DNA of 64,000 nucleotides, from assembly GCF_030717955.1 (NCBI RefSeq), contig NZ_JAUZVY010000004.1:124001-188000 (forward strand), given 5' to 3'. Positions 9,224-18,437 of the stretch are shown here, piece after piece (the stretch's first letter is position 1; every line of letters begins with the position of its first letter). Origin of the DNA: Alkalimonas delamerensis. Lineage in GTDB: Bacteria > Pseudomonadota > Gammaproteobacteria > Enterobacterales > Alteromonadaceae. Under the pieces are notes generated by a model. That model made no database searches. It saw only the letters and a list, made by a program, of their open reading frames with translations, and was not told the origin of the DNA. The translations under genes were made by a program, and so were the position numbers.

Positions 9224-10591
9224 TTAGCTGACAATGCCAAGCGGCTTGCCAGTTTCCCAGGCACCACGGGTAAAATCCGGTATGTCTTTGGAGTTACCGC
9301 GATCAGCAACCGAAGCCACAGAGAGCGGCAGAATCACCGACCAGGCAGCACCATCGTACACATCCTGATCCAGCGGCTCTCCGTTACGGAGGCAGTAAAT
9401 CATCCGCCAGCACATCAAAAAGTCCATGCCACCATGGCCGCCTTGCTTTTCTGCTTCCTGCCCCATCCGAACCCAAAGTGGATGCTCGTACTTTTTGTAC
9501 CAGTAATCCATATCATGGTCCCAGTAGTGGAAGTCTTTGCGACCTCCGTTTTCGAGCGCAATCCGGTTGGGGAAACCGGCAAAAACCCCATTGGTGCCTT
9601 GAATAAGATTGTGCCGACTGTAGGGCATGGGTGTGGTGGTATCGTGCTGCACCATAATGGTCCGGCCTTTCACCGTCTTGATGATGCTGGTGTTCATGTC
9701 CCCATGAATAAAATTCAGTTGATTGCGTGGATGATTCGCAGGAAATTCACGTTTGGCATAGGCCGCCCGACCAAGGGCTGGCGAGCTCATCGAGGTCATG
9801 TAGTCAAAGCGGTCACCCCGGTTGATGTTCATGTACTGCGACACCGGCCCAAGTCCATGGGTTGGGTACAAATTGCCATTGTGCGTAGTATGGTAATGGG
9901 TGCGCCAGGAACCGGTTTTGCGATCCATCTGCTTCATTTGCCAGCGCAGTTCATGGATGTAGGCCGCTTCGCCGTGCAGCAGCTCGCCGAACAGGCCTTG
10001 ACGCACCATGTTCAGGACCATCAATTCATCGCGGCCATAGTTGACGTTTTCCATCATCATGCAGTTCAGCTGGGTTTTTTCAGCGGTATCCACCAGATCC
10101 CACATTTCAGCCACGGTCAGTGCCAGTGGCACTTCAACAAAGGCATGTTTGCCGGCCAGCATGGTATCTTTGGCCATCGGATGGTGCCATTCCCAGGGGG
10201 TGGAAATGATCACAATATCAATATCATCGCGTTCCAGCATGTCGCGGTAGGCGTAAGGATGATCCCCGTACACGGCTGGTTTGTCGCCGCCGAGCGAAGT
10301 CACAATCGAGGAAGCCCGCTCCAAAACCAAAGGATCGGTATCGCAAATCGCAGTGACCACAGCGCCATCGATGTGGCAAAAGTGGCGCACAAAGCCGACA
10401 CCCCGCTCTCCTACACCAATCAGTCCAACCCGAACCGTGTCCATTTTGGGCGCCACCAGGCCCATCACACTCTTGCCTTTGGCTGCCGGGGTATAGGCCC
10501 CGCTGGCCTGACTACTGCATCCTGCCATGGCGCCCAATGCTGCGGTTGCCATGGTGGCTTTTAAAAAGGATCGACGATTCAGTTTGGACAT
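9224..10591 (-). CDS. GH109-type alpha-N-acetylgalactosaminidase, Tat-exported
   Basis: The 455-residue protein has a twin-arginine signal (RRSFLK, residues 6-11) ending in a possible lipobox MAGC (Cys25), then an NAD-binding Rossmann fold VRVGLIGVGERG. The Gfo/Idh/MocA fold continues with STPWEWHHPMA, KHAFVEVPLALT and the GH109-like stretch NVNYGRDELMVLNMVRQGL. GH109 enzymes cleave terminal alpha-GalNAc using NAD+ as cofactor; export of the folded, NAD-loaded enzyme by Tat makes sense. I choose ATG 10591, which has AGGAG 7 nt upstream; ATG 10597 is too close to that site. Lying inside the aga locus, it would release GalNAc from glycans in the periplasm. A plain oxidoreductase remains possible but is less likely here. 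Confidence 0.85.
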   Translation of the reverse strand: MSKLNRRSFLKATMATAALGAMAGCSSQASGAYTPAAKGKSVMGLVAPKMDTVRVGLIGVGERGVGFVRHFCHIDGAVVTAICDTDPLVLERASSIVTSLGGDKPAVYGDHPYAYRDMLERDDIDIVIISTPWEWHHPMAKDTMLAGKHAFVEVPLALTVAEMWDLVDTAEKTQLNCMMMENVNYGRDELMVLNMVRQGLFGELLHGEAAYIHELRWQMKQMDRKTGSWRTHYHTTHNGNLYPTHGLGPVSQYMNINRGDRFDYMTSMSSPALGRAAYAKREFPANHPRNQLNFIHGDMNTSIIKTVKGRTIMVQHDTTTPMPYSRHNLIQGTNGVFAGFPNRIALENGGRKDFHYWDHDMDYWYKKYEHPLWVRMGQEAEKQGGHGGMDFLMCWRMIYCLRNGEPLDQDVYDGAAWSVILPLSVASVADRGNSKDIPDFTRGAWETGKPLGIVS

Positions 10592-10606
10592 TTTCATGCT
10601 CCTGTC

Positions 10607-11389
10607 TTATTTGCTCTGTTTGACCAGATGTAAGCGCACACCCTGTCGTTCTAATGCCTGGACGTACTCAGCCGGAATGCCATCATCGGTTACCAGCGTG
10701 TGGATCCTTTGAATAGGGCAAATGCGATGAAATGCCCGGGCATCAAATTTGGATGAGTCCGTCACCACGATAATTTCACTGGCGATTTCGCACATAATGC
10801 GATTGAGCACCGCCTCTTTTTCAAAGTGTGTTGCCAGCCCGCTTTTTAAATCAAAGCCGTCAACCCCTAAAATCAACTTGCTAAAGTGAAAGTCCTGCAA
10901 ACTTTTTTCTGCCAGATGCCCATAAAACGACATCGACTTTTTCCGCAAGACACCACCGGTCAGCATCACCTGCACGTCTTCCGCCTGCGATAGCTCCATG
11001 GCAATGTTCAAACCATTGGTCATCACCACCAGATTCTTGCGATCGACCAGGTTGGCAGCTACTTCCTGGGTGGTGGTGCCTGAATCCAGCAGGATCTGTT
11101 CATCGTCCCCCACCAACAGCGCCGCCGCCTTGCCAAGTTGCTGCTTCAATGCATGGCGGTGATGGCTTTTTTCTTTCAGTGATAATTCCCGGCTTAGCTG
11201 AGAATTCACCATGGCCCCACCGCGCGAACGAACCAGCAGCTTTTTCCGGTCCAAAACACCAAGATCATTGCGAATGGTCACCTCGGATACGGCAAAGCGC
11301 TCTGAAAGCTCCTTCACCGAGACCTTGCCATGCTGCTGGGTCAACCTGACTATTTGCTGCTGCCGCTCAATCGTATTTAATCCACTCAT
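10607..11389 (-). CDS. agaR: DeoR-family transcriptional regulator of the aga locus
   Basis: The 260-residue protein has an N-terminal DeoR winged helix (VSVKELSERFAVSEVTIRND, ~23-42, then LLVRSRGGA). The C-terminal DeoR sensor domain includes LLDSGTTTQEVA (~98-109) and VVVTDSSKF, as in AgaR/GlpR-type repressors that respond to phosphosugars. It is the first gene of the minus-strand aga cluster, 16 bp upstream of the glycosidase gene and divergent from the TonB receptor. It probably represses both directions from the 323-bp intergenic region and is released by a GalN-6-P or tagatose-phosphate intermediate; that effector is inference. Confidence 0.9.
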   Translation of the reverse strand: MSGLNTIERQQQIVRLTQQHGKVSVKELSERFAVSEVTIRNDLGVLDRKKLLVRSRGGAMVNSQLSRELSLKEKSHHRHALKQQLGKAAALLVGDDEQILLDSGTTTQEVAANLVDRKNLVVMTNGLNIAMELSQAEDVQVMLTGGVLRKKSMSFYGHLAEKSLQDFHFSKLILGVDGFDLKSGLATHFEKEAVLNRIMCEIASEIIVVTDSSKFDARAFHRICPIQRIHTLVTDDGIPAEYVQALERQGVRLHLVKQSK

Positions 11390-11609
11390 ATCAAGTCCGC
11401 TTGTTGTTATCGCTTCATCATTAACGTCAAGATAACACCTTCACAGACTCTTTCAAATGCTTACGATTCATTCTGCAGTTCACACAGCTTGCATTCGCTT
11501 GCCATCAGCCTGCTATTAGATTTACCAGCCCCAAAAACAAAAAGCAAGAATTAATTTTTTTTGGTTTCACTATTGATCAATGAGCAAAAAACAGGCTATA
11601 AAACCACAA

Positions 11610-11642
11610 TCGAAATCAATATAGACTTTCGATACCTTTCGA
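11610..11642. promoter_or_regulatory. Candidate AgaR operator: TTTCGA direct repeats plus inverted copy
   Basis: TTTCGA occurs at 11627-11632 and again at 11637-11642, ten bases apart, so both would face the same side of the helix. The inverse TCGAAA is at 11610-11615, making an 11-bp-spaced palindrome with the first. DeoR-type repressors commonly bind such short direct repeats. The site sits in the 323-bp gap between agaR and the receptor gene, ~70 bp before the latter; the rest of this AT-rich gap shows nothing else I can name. Confidence 0.45.
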
Positions 11643-11712
11643 ATTGTATGGCAACACCAGGAGAGAAGTACGGTAAATCGTACGGCACCAATAACAAAAC
11701 ACAGGGGACATT

Positions 11713-14511
11713 ATGAAAAAGCAATCCTTTACGCCCAAGCCATTGGCGCTAGCCTTGGCGGGTCTATTCAGTCTGCAAGCGCCAGCCAGCTGGGCCGAAC
11801 AACAAATACAGGACGATGATGAGATTGAGCGCATCCAGGTGAGCGGTATCCGGGGCAGCATCAGCGAATCGCAGTTTTTAAAACAAAATGCGACCTCTGT
11901 GGTGGATGTGGTGGTGGCAGATGACATCGGCAAGTTTCCAGATGAAAACCTGGCTGAAGCCCTGCAACGCATTCCGGGAATCACCATCACCCGCAACAGT
12001 GGCGAAGGACAGAACATTTCTGTCCGAGGCTTAAGCGGTGGCTACAACACCACCACCCTGAATGGTCGTAAGTTGGCTTCTGAATTTGCCGGTCGCGATT
12101 TTAACTTCGATACCATTGCCTCTGAACTGGTCAATGTTCTTAGCGTGTACAAGTCTCCTGAAGCCCGGCTTATTGATGGCGGCATCGGTGCTGTCATCAA
12201 CATCGAAACCCGCAAGCCATTGGCGCTGGATGGCCGAACCGTGGCGGCTTCAGTCAAGGGGATCCACGAGTCCCGCTCAGGCGACATCCATCCACATGCC
12301 TCTTTTATCATCGGTGATAAGACCGCCGATAGCCGGCTGGGCGCTTTGTTTTCCATGGTGTATTCACGCAAAACGCTAAGAGCAGACACCTACAGGGCCT
12401 CAGGCTTTGATGATGAAGACGAGGACGCCTTCCTGAATGTCGATATGAATGGCGACGGTGTGATCAGCGATGACGAGCGCTTTCCTTCTCAAATCCCGAT
12501 GTACATGTACTTCGCCAATGCTCAGGATGTTCGAACCCGCATTGGCAGCTCGCTGGCCCTGCAATGGCAACCCAATGATCGACTGGATTTAAACCTGGAT
12601 GCCTTGTATTCCCGCTACACCACCGATGGCAGCTTTTACGAGATCGGCTTTGTGAATTACGATGAGTCCTGGACGCCCAGCACGCCCATCTTTACCGACC
12701 CTAATTTTGACGAGTTGGGACGGGTGAATAAAATTCGTCAGACCGGCCCGGAAACCATGGTCGAACTGCTAAATCGCACCACACCAAGGCGCAGCGATAC
12801 CTGGCAACTTGGCACCAATGCCCGCTTCTACCTGAATGACGAGTGGACACTGGAAGCAGATGCCGCCTACTCCGAAGCCCGCAATAAAAACAACGGCGAC
12901 AATCGCTTCATTGTTGCCCGTGGCTTTGTTGATGCAATTGATATCGATTACAGTACCGGCCATATGCTGCCGGATGTGGTGATTGAGCCAGGCTTAACGG
13001 CCGATCAGCAATACGGTGCCCATTACAGCTTAAGCTCCGGTACCGGAGTGAAAGACAGCGTGACCGATTTAAAGCTGATGACGCAGTACCAACCCTTTGG
13101 CGGCATCATGACCCGGTTGGATGCCGGCCTGACCTATTTGCGCCAAGCCAAGCAACAAGACGGCTTTCAATCCCGCAACCCCAGTCAATTTAGCCGCGGC
13201 GGCTACTTTCTGGAGCAAGATGGCTATGCATTTGATGACAGTACGGTGTTCCAGCGTGGTGCGTTCGAGCTTTTTGCCATTCCATCCTCGGTTTTTCGCC
13301 CAGCAAACTTTGATAACTTTTTAAAAGGTGAAAACAGCTTAACTCCACAACCCTGGCCCAGCTTTGACTACGATGATCTGGTCGATTACTACCGTACCAT
13401 CAATGAAGACGCCGCCAATGCTGGCATTGTTCCTAGTGTCGTACTACAGAACAGCTACCGGGTAACTGAAGCAGTCACCGCAGCCTTTGTTCAAGCGGAT
13501 TTTGAAAGTGAACTGGCAGAGATGCCTTATGTGTTGAACCTTGGTCTGCGAGCCAGCCGCACCAGTGTCGACTCCACCGGCTTTAGCTACGACTTTAGCT
13601 TGATAGAGCTCAACCCCGAGACCGGCGAACCTGTCAATAACGACTGGCAAGATGAAGTCCGGGATGTCGGCTTCAGTGGCAGCTACACCAATATTCTGCC
13701 CAGCATGAATTTCCGCATGCAATTGCGCGATGACCTGCAGCTGCGCGCATCGGCTGCAGAAGTGCTGAGCCGACCGAGCCTTGGCTACCTTCGCCCCTGG
13801 GCAGCACCAAACTTTACCAGCCGTGAACAAGGCTTGCCAGTGCTAAGCCGAGGCAATGCCAATGTAGAACCCGAGCGCGCTCGTCAGGCCGATCTGGTGC
13901 TGGGCTGGTTTTTTGCCGAAGCCAGTGCTTTAAATGTGGGTGTTTTCTACAAAGATATTCTGTCGTTTATCAGCTCTGAAGGAAAACCTGGTGTGGTTGA
14001 AGGGATTGAATACTTCATTTACGAGCCAGTCAGTGGTGATTACGGTGCTTCGATTCGTGGTTACGAGCTGGCCTGGCAACAGTCCTTTGCTGACTTTCTG
14101 CCAGCCCCGTTTGATGGCCTGGGTTTCTTGCTGAACTACACCTATGTCGACAGCAACTATGAAGACCCCGAGTTAAAAGCAGCTGGCCTGCCGTTTCAGG
14201 GCATGTCGAAAAACTCCTACAACGCCGTGTTGTATTACGAGCAGTATGGTCTGCAGGCCCGGTTGGCGTACAACTGGCGCAGTAAGTACCTACTGAACCC
14301 GGATGCCTGGGGCGGTCCAGCCTGGCACGCCGCTTATGGTCAGCTGGATGCCAGCTTAAGCTACGACATCAACGACAAAGTCACGGTGTTTGCCGAAGCC
14401 TCCAACCTCACCAATAACAGAGCCTGGCATTACATTGACCGGGACGACCAGGTGTCCTATCTGGAACGTTTTGGTACTCAGCTTTCTCTGGGAGTACGCG
14501 CCTACTTTTAG
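11713..14511 (+). CDS. agaO: TonB-dependent outer-membrane receptor for GalNAc-containing sugars
   Basis: This 932-residue protein has a signal peptide ending near ASWA (~residue 28). The TonB box region ERIQVSGIR is followed by the plug (SVVDVVVADDIGKFPDENLAEALQRIPG, in part), typical of carbohydrate TonB receptors in Alteromonadales. The long barrel ends in an aromatic C-terminus (VRAYF). It is transcribed away from agaR. In Shewanella aga loci a receptor of this type (AgaO) is co-regulated with the pathway; the GalNAc substrate here is inferred from position only. A strong terminator follows the stop. Confidence 0.88.
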   Translation: MKKQSFTPKPLALALAGLFSLQAPASWAEQQIQDDDEIERIQVSGIRGSISESQFLKQNATSVVDVVVADDIGKFPDENLAEALQRIPGITITRNSGEGQNISVRGLSGGYNTTTLNGRKLASEFAGRDFNFDTIASELVNVLSVYKSPEARLIDGGIGAVINIETRKPLALDGRTVAASVKGIHESRSGDIHPHASFIIGDKTADSRLGALFSMVYSRKTLRADTYRASGFDDEDEDAFLNVDMNGDGVISDDERFPSQIPMYMYFANAQDVRTRIGSSLALQWQPNDRLDLNLDALYSRYTTDGSFYEIGFVNYDESWTPSTPIFTDPNFDELGRVNKIRQTGPETMVELLNRTTPRRSDTWQLGTNARFYLNDEWTLEADAAYSEARNKNNGDNRFIVARGFVDAIDIDYSTGHMLPDVVIEPGLTADQQYGAHYSLSSGTGVKDSVTDLKLMTQYQPFGGIMTRLDAGLTYLRQAKQQDGFQSRNPSQFSRGGYFLEQDGYAFDDSTVFQRGAFELFAIPSSVFRPANFDNFLKGENSLTPQPWPSFDYDDLVDYYRTINEDAANAGIVPSVVLQNSYRVTEAVTAAFVQADFESELAEMPYVLNLGLRASRTSVDSTGFSYDFSLIELNPETGEPVNNDWQDEVRDVGFSGSYTNILPSMNFRMQLRDDLQLRASAAEVLSRPSLGYLRPWAAPNFTSREQGLPVLSRGNANVEPERARQADLVLGWFFAEASALNVGVFYKDILSFISSEGKPGVVEGIEYFIYEPVSGDYGASIRGYELAWQQSFADFLPAPFDGLGFLLNYTYVDSNYEDPELKAAGLPFQGMSKNSYNAVLYYEQYGLQARLAYNWRSKYLLNPDAWGGPAWHAAYGQLDASLSYDINDKVTVFAEASNLTNNRAWHYIDRDDQVSYLERFGTQLSLGVRAYF

Positions 14512-14524
14512 GTAGCGCCTTTGT

Positions 14525-14549
14525 GGGCGCCATTGCGGCGCCCTTTTTT
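14525..14549 (+). terminator. Intrinsic terminator of the TonB receptor gene
   Basis: Stem GGGCGCC/GGCGCCC with loop ATTGC is followed by six T, 13 bp after the receptor stop codon. Confidence 0.9.
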
Positions 14550-14669
14550 ATGGCACCTGGTCAGCAGCTGTCATCAGGGCGTGCTCTCAGCTATCACAAC
14601 GACTGGAATGTTTATTTTTTTCAAAGATGTGCCAGACTTAACTGACCTCGCATCAGTTTCTGGCACCTT

Positions 14670-15938
14670 ATGGGACAACCTGAGCGCTATCATTCACTGG
14701 CACGGCAGCTGACCCTGCAGAATCTATTGATTATTGCAGTCAGTCTATTGATTGCAGGTAGCCTTAGTTTCTCTTTGTTCTGGACTATGATGATGCAGCG
14801 TCTGGAATCCTCCTCCTTGCTGCACGCCACCCAGCTCGCCAGTCAAATCGAGGTGATGCTGGTGTTCGGAGACCGCAGTGCCGCCGTCGGAGAACTCAGC
14901 TATCATGCCGACTACCGACCGGCCAATGAAATTGGGGTCTACCAAGCCAACGCAGACCTTTTTGTCTGGTGGCCAGAGACAGCAGTGCCCAGCGCACAAC
15001 AGCCTCCTACTCTGGATGTTTTACCAAGCCTTAAGCGAAACAACAGGGAGTTGATCATTTGGGTTCCAGTGATTGGTAAAGATAGGGTCGAAGGTTTTGT
15101 TTACATTCGCGAGCAACTTGACCAGGAGTATGCCTGGCTAACGCGTTTCCTTGCCGGTCAACTGATGCTCATTGTATTGGTTTTTGTCGGAGCAGGTATC
15201 TGGTCGTGGCATGCAAATCGTCGGGCGTTTCGGCCACTCAAAGCTCTGACAGAGCTGGCAACCGAAGTATCCCACAGTCGCAACTTTAAGCTGCGCGCTC
15301 CCATCCGGCAGCACGATGACATTGGGCGATTAAGCAGTCATTTTAATGAACTGCTAAAACGACTTGAGTTTTGGCAACGCGATATGCACCAGCAGCTGGT
15401 CGAGCAACAGGCCCACAGTGACGCCATGCAAGCACTGGCGCATTGTGATGAGCTTACCGGCATCAATAATCGCCTAACCTTTAACAAGCACTTGGGGCAA
15501 GAGGTTAATTACACCCTCACGCAGCAGCAGAAAATTGCTTTACTTTTCATTGATCTGGATAACTTTAAGTTCGTGAATGATACCTTTGGTCACAATGCAG
15601 GTGATTTCGTGTTGCAGACTGTGGCTGAGCGGCTGCAAGAATGCGTAAGACAACAGGATGAATGCTATCGCCTGGGTGGTGATGAGTTTGCGATATTGAT
15701 GCGTTCAATTCCAGATGCTTTGGCAGCTGAGCAGCTGGCAAAGCGTATTTTGCAATCAGTACAAGAACCAATACATTACTTGCAACAAGTTATGCCCATC
15801 GGCTGCAGCATTGGCATTGCCTTATGTCCAGAGAATGCAGACAATGCAGCCTTGTTGCTGGAACAGGCAGATCAGGCCATGTATCAGGCTAAACATACTG
15901 GCCGCAACCGATTTGTTCGTTATGGAGCCCCGGTATGA
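14670..15938 (+). CDS. YfiN/DgcN-like membrane diguanylate cyclase (CHASE8-HAMP-GGDEF)
   Basis: The 422-residue protein has a membrane segment (~18-40), a ~110-residue periplasmic CHASE8-like domain with ASQIEVMLVFGD, a second membrane segment (~160-178), HAMP (to ~240) and a GGDEF domain. The active-site motif GGDEF is intact at 336-340. The RxxD inhibitory site is present (RQQD, 327-330, five residues before it), so an active, product-inhibited cyclase is expected. Architecture and linker match E. coli DgcN (YfiN), whose activity is held down by periplasmic YfiR. Its end overlaps the receptor gene by 4 bp (ATGA). The start lacks a clear Shine-Dalgarno site. Confidence 0.9.
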   Translation: MGQPERYHSLARQLTLQNLLIIAVSLLIAGSLSFSLFWTMMMQRLESSSLLHATQLASQIEVMLVFGDRSAAVGELSYHADYRPANEIGVYQANADLFVWWPETAVPSAQQPPTLDVLPSLKRNNRELIIWVPVIGKDRVEGFVYIREQLDQEYAWLTRFLAGQLMLIVLVFVGAGIWSWHANRRAFRPLKALTELATEVSHSRNFKLRAPIRQHDDIGRLSSHFNELLKRLEFWQRDMHQQLVEQQAHSDAMQALAHCDELTGINNRLTFNKHLGQEVNYTLTQQQKIALLFIDLDNFKFVNDTFGHNAGDFVLQTVAERLQECVRQQDECYRLGGDEFAILMRSIPDALAAEQLAKRILQSVQEPIHYLQQVMPIGCSIGIALCPENADNAALLLEQADQAMYQAKHTGRNRFVRYGAPV

Positions 15939-17848
15939 AAAACGCTGTCTGGCTATTCACTCTATGCAGTTGCTTGCTAAGTGCAGCGGTACCGGACTTA
16001 GAGCAGCTTTTGCAACAGCCTCATCAACAGGTACCGCAGAACATCACCGTCTCGGGACGCTTCTCACAAAGCAGTGCCAACACACCAGGCCCTATCTACA
16101 TTGTCACCGCCGAGCAGATTTCAGCACTGCAATTACGAAGTCTTGGTGATATTTTACGTTTATTCCCCGGTTTGCATGTGATGCAAGACTCACATTTTAC
16201 CTATTTAAACTCTCGAGGGATCGGCCAACCCGGTGATTTTAATTCTCGGCTATTGTTCCTGATTGATGGCGCGCGAATAAATGAAAATACCGATGGTGCC
16301 GGTCTGCTCGGTGAAGAGTTTTTTCTCGACACCAAACTTATCGACCGGGTAGAGTATCACCCTGGAGCCCCTTCGGCAGCCTATGGAGCCAATGCCATGT
16401 TGGGCGTCATTCATGTCGTTACCAAACGAGCAAGAGACCTGTCTGGTGTGCGAGCTCTGACAACAGTAACCAATCATGGACAACAAAAAGTTCAGCTTCT
16501 TGCCGGTACTGGCAGCTCGGAAAACTTCGAAGGCTGGCTATCCGCCAGTTTAACCGATCAAAAAAACATACCCATTCTGCTGGAGGACGATCCAGGCCTG
16601 GATCCTGCCCTCAACAAAGAGCTTATTCGCAAGTTAAGCGGCAAAATTCAGTGGCGTAACACCAGCTTGTTACTCAGCACAGCAAACCGACAGCGAACCA
16701 GCCCGCTTTTTACAGAGAATTTAACTCTGGAAGAGTTGGTCAGCGATGAGTACAACAAAAATTACATGGCATCACTCAGACATGACCATTATTTTTCACC
16801 TGAGCTCAGCGGCTATTTCACCTTGAGCTCGTTTCAAACTAAATTTCATCGGACCGATCCTCTTGTGTTGGATCACAACAGTTGGACCCCCTACACCACC
16901 GAGCTAAGTGGTCGCTGGACAACCCTCGACGCTCGAATCCATTGGCAACCAGGCCCAACATGGAGCTGGTGGAGCGGCGTTGAGCTGATACGAGACCATC
17001 GCCAGGTAACGGAGTTTGCCCTTCCCGAGCTCGACTTTACAGAGCGACTGCAAGGCCAAAACTTCCATCTGGGTTGGTACAGTGAGCTGCACTGGCAACT
17101 GAGACCAACACTGAGCGGCCAGGTTGGTATTCGATACGACCAGGACGACTTCGATCTACACCACTACAGTCCTCAGGCAGCCTTCATCTGGCACCCTACC
17201 CCCAAACTGCAACTAAGTCTTCGTCATGGCCGTGCTGCAAGAGCTGCCAGTTTTATCGAGCGCATCTACAACGATGAGCTCGAGGTTGCACGCCCAGAGC
17301 CAGAACGCATCCAGTCTACCGATCTGTTACTGCGCTTCCGCGTCAGTGATCAATTGCATCTGTTCAGCAATCTGTATCAAGCCCGGTTAAAGCAACTTAT
17401 CTTTGAACCTCATCCTTTGCCATACTTTGTCAATGCCATGCCTGCCGACTCCAAAGGTGCCGAATCTGGTTTCGAGTGGCGCCGTAAAGCACTTCGCTGG
17501 CAGTTGTCTGCCAGCATCCAACATTCATCTCAGGCTAAATCGGCTCGGCTTGATAACTCGCCAGCCCGCCTGCTCAAGTCTCAACTGGAATGGGCCATCC
17601 ATCCGAACTGGCAGCTGCATTGGCAAGTCTATGGCGTGTCAAAGCGTCGCTATGATGAGCTGAGCCTGCCAGGTTATCTGCTTCATCAGTTGGGGCTGCA
17701 ATGGCAACCGTTGCCTACGCTGACGGTGGGGCTGTCACTCAACAACAGCACGAAACAACATGCCTTGGAAATCCCGGCTATTTTCTATGAAGCCTACCAA
17801 CAGCAACCCCGGAGCCTAGCTTTACAATTGCAGTGGAGGCTAAGATGA
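15935..17848 (+). CDS. TonB-dependent receptor-like protein of the YfiN/YfiR cassette
   Basis: The 637-residue protein has a signal peptide, then a plug domain (PIYIVTAEQISALQLRSL, RLLFLIDGARIN, RVEYHPGAPSAAYGANAMLG) and a beta-barrel ending LQLQWRLR. The plug resembles siderophore/vitamin B12-type receptors more than the sugar receptor upstream, and the protein is shorter. No clear TonB box is seen before the plug. It starts on the stop of the cyclase gene and ends on the start of the YfiR-like gene (both ATGA overlaps), so all three products are surely made together. The likely role is to link an outer-membrane event or ligand to periplasmic control of c-di-GMP synthesis; the ligand is unknown. 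Confidence 0.88.
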   Translation: MKNAVWLFTLCSCLLSAAVPDLEQLLQQPHQQVPQNITVSGRFSQSSANTPGPIYIVTAEQISALQLRSLGDILRLFPGLHVMQDSHFTYLNSRGIGQPGDFNSRLLFLIDGARINENTDGAGLLGEEFFLDTKLIDRVEYHPGAPSAAYGANAMLGVIHVVTKRARDLSGVRALTTVTNHGQQKVQLLAGTGSSENFEGWLSASLTDQKNIPILLEDDPGLDPALNKELIRKLSGKIQWRNTSLLLSTANRQRTSPLFTENLTLEELVSDEYNKNYMASLRHDHYFSPELSGYFTLSSFQTKFHRTDPLVLDHNSWTPYTTELSGRWTTLDARIHWQPGPTWSWWSGVELIRDHRQVTEFALPELDFTERLQGQNFHLGWYSELHWQLRPTLSGQVGIRYDQDDFDLHHYSPQAAFIWHPTPKLQLSLRHGRAARAASFIERIYNDELEVARPEPERIQSTDLLLRFRVSDQLHLFSNLYQARLKQLIFEPHPLPYFVNAMPADSKGAESGFEWRRKALRWQLSASIQHSSQAKSARLDNSPARLLKSQLEWAIHPNWQLHWQVYGVSKRRYDELSLPGYLLHQLGLQWQPLPTLTVGLSLNNSTKQHALEIPAIFYEAYQQQPRSLALQLQWRLR

Positions 17849-18348
17849 AGGCAATACCGCAAAGCATCTCGGTACTGCTGCTTTGCAGCATCTTTTGGCT
17901 TCCAGCCCCAGTGAATGCTGATACCGAGCGGCTGGCAGCTTTACTGATCCGCTTTAGTCAGTATGCCGAGCTGCCCACTCAGTCAGACCGTGCTCGACTG
18001 TGCGTATTGCATGATCAAAAAATGATGGAACCGCTCAATCGCTTATTGCCTGATTTCAGTCAGTTTGAACCAGAGGCATTGCTGCTGACGAGCCCTGACC
18101 AGCTCCGGCAATGCCATATCCTTTGGTCTGGCTTTCCCTACTGGCCACCCGATGAGTGGCTGGGACAACTGCACCGACAGCCAATGCTGTGGATTTCGGA
18201 TCACCCGGATTTATTCCGACGAGGTGTACTGATTTCTGTGCACTACACTCCCCAAAGTATGCGTTTTCGGGTTAACTTAACTCAGGCAAGAAGCCAGCAA
18301 ATTCGTTTTAACTCCCGGCTACTGCAACTAGCCCATGAAATCATTTAA
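17845..18348 (+). CDS. YfiR-family (DUF4154) periplasmic regulator
   Basis: This 167-residue exported protein has a signal peptide to about residue 27. The DUF4154/YfiR pattern follows: LLIRFSQYAELP at the start, a short cysteine-containing strand LCVLHD, and the family's closing FRVNLTQARSQQIRFNSRLL. YfiR binds the periplasmic domain of the cyclase YfiN and represses it. I start it at ATG 17845, which overlaps the receptor stop as ATGA and has GGAGG six bases upstream; the alternative start 12 bp earlier is less well placed. Its position as third gene after cyclase and receptor supports the YfiR role. Confidence 0.85.
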   Translation: MKAIPQSISVLLLCSIFWLPAPVNADTERLAALLIRFSQYAELPTQSDRARLCVLHDQKMMEPLNRLLPDFSQFEPEALLLTSPDQLRQCHILWSGFPYWPPDEWLGQLHRQPMLWISDHPDLFRRGVLISVHYTPQSMRFRVNLTQARSQQIRFNSRLLQLAHEII

Positions 18349-18437
18349 TGACTTCTGTTGCGCACGATCAACGTCTTGTTCCCCGCTTCAGCTACACTGT
18401 TAAAAAATGAAATAATCAAACCGCATGGAGCAGCTGG

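Noticed and set aside
9434..10564. 376-codon plus-strand open frame opposite the GH109 gene
   Set aside because: It is the mirror of a real, motif-rich gene on the minus strand; its His-rich, low-complexity product has no domain and no ribosome site.
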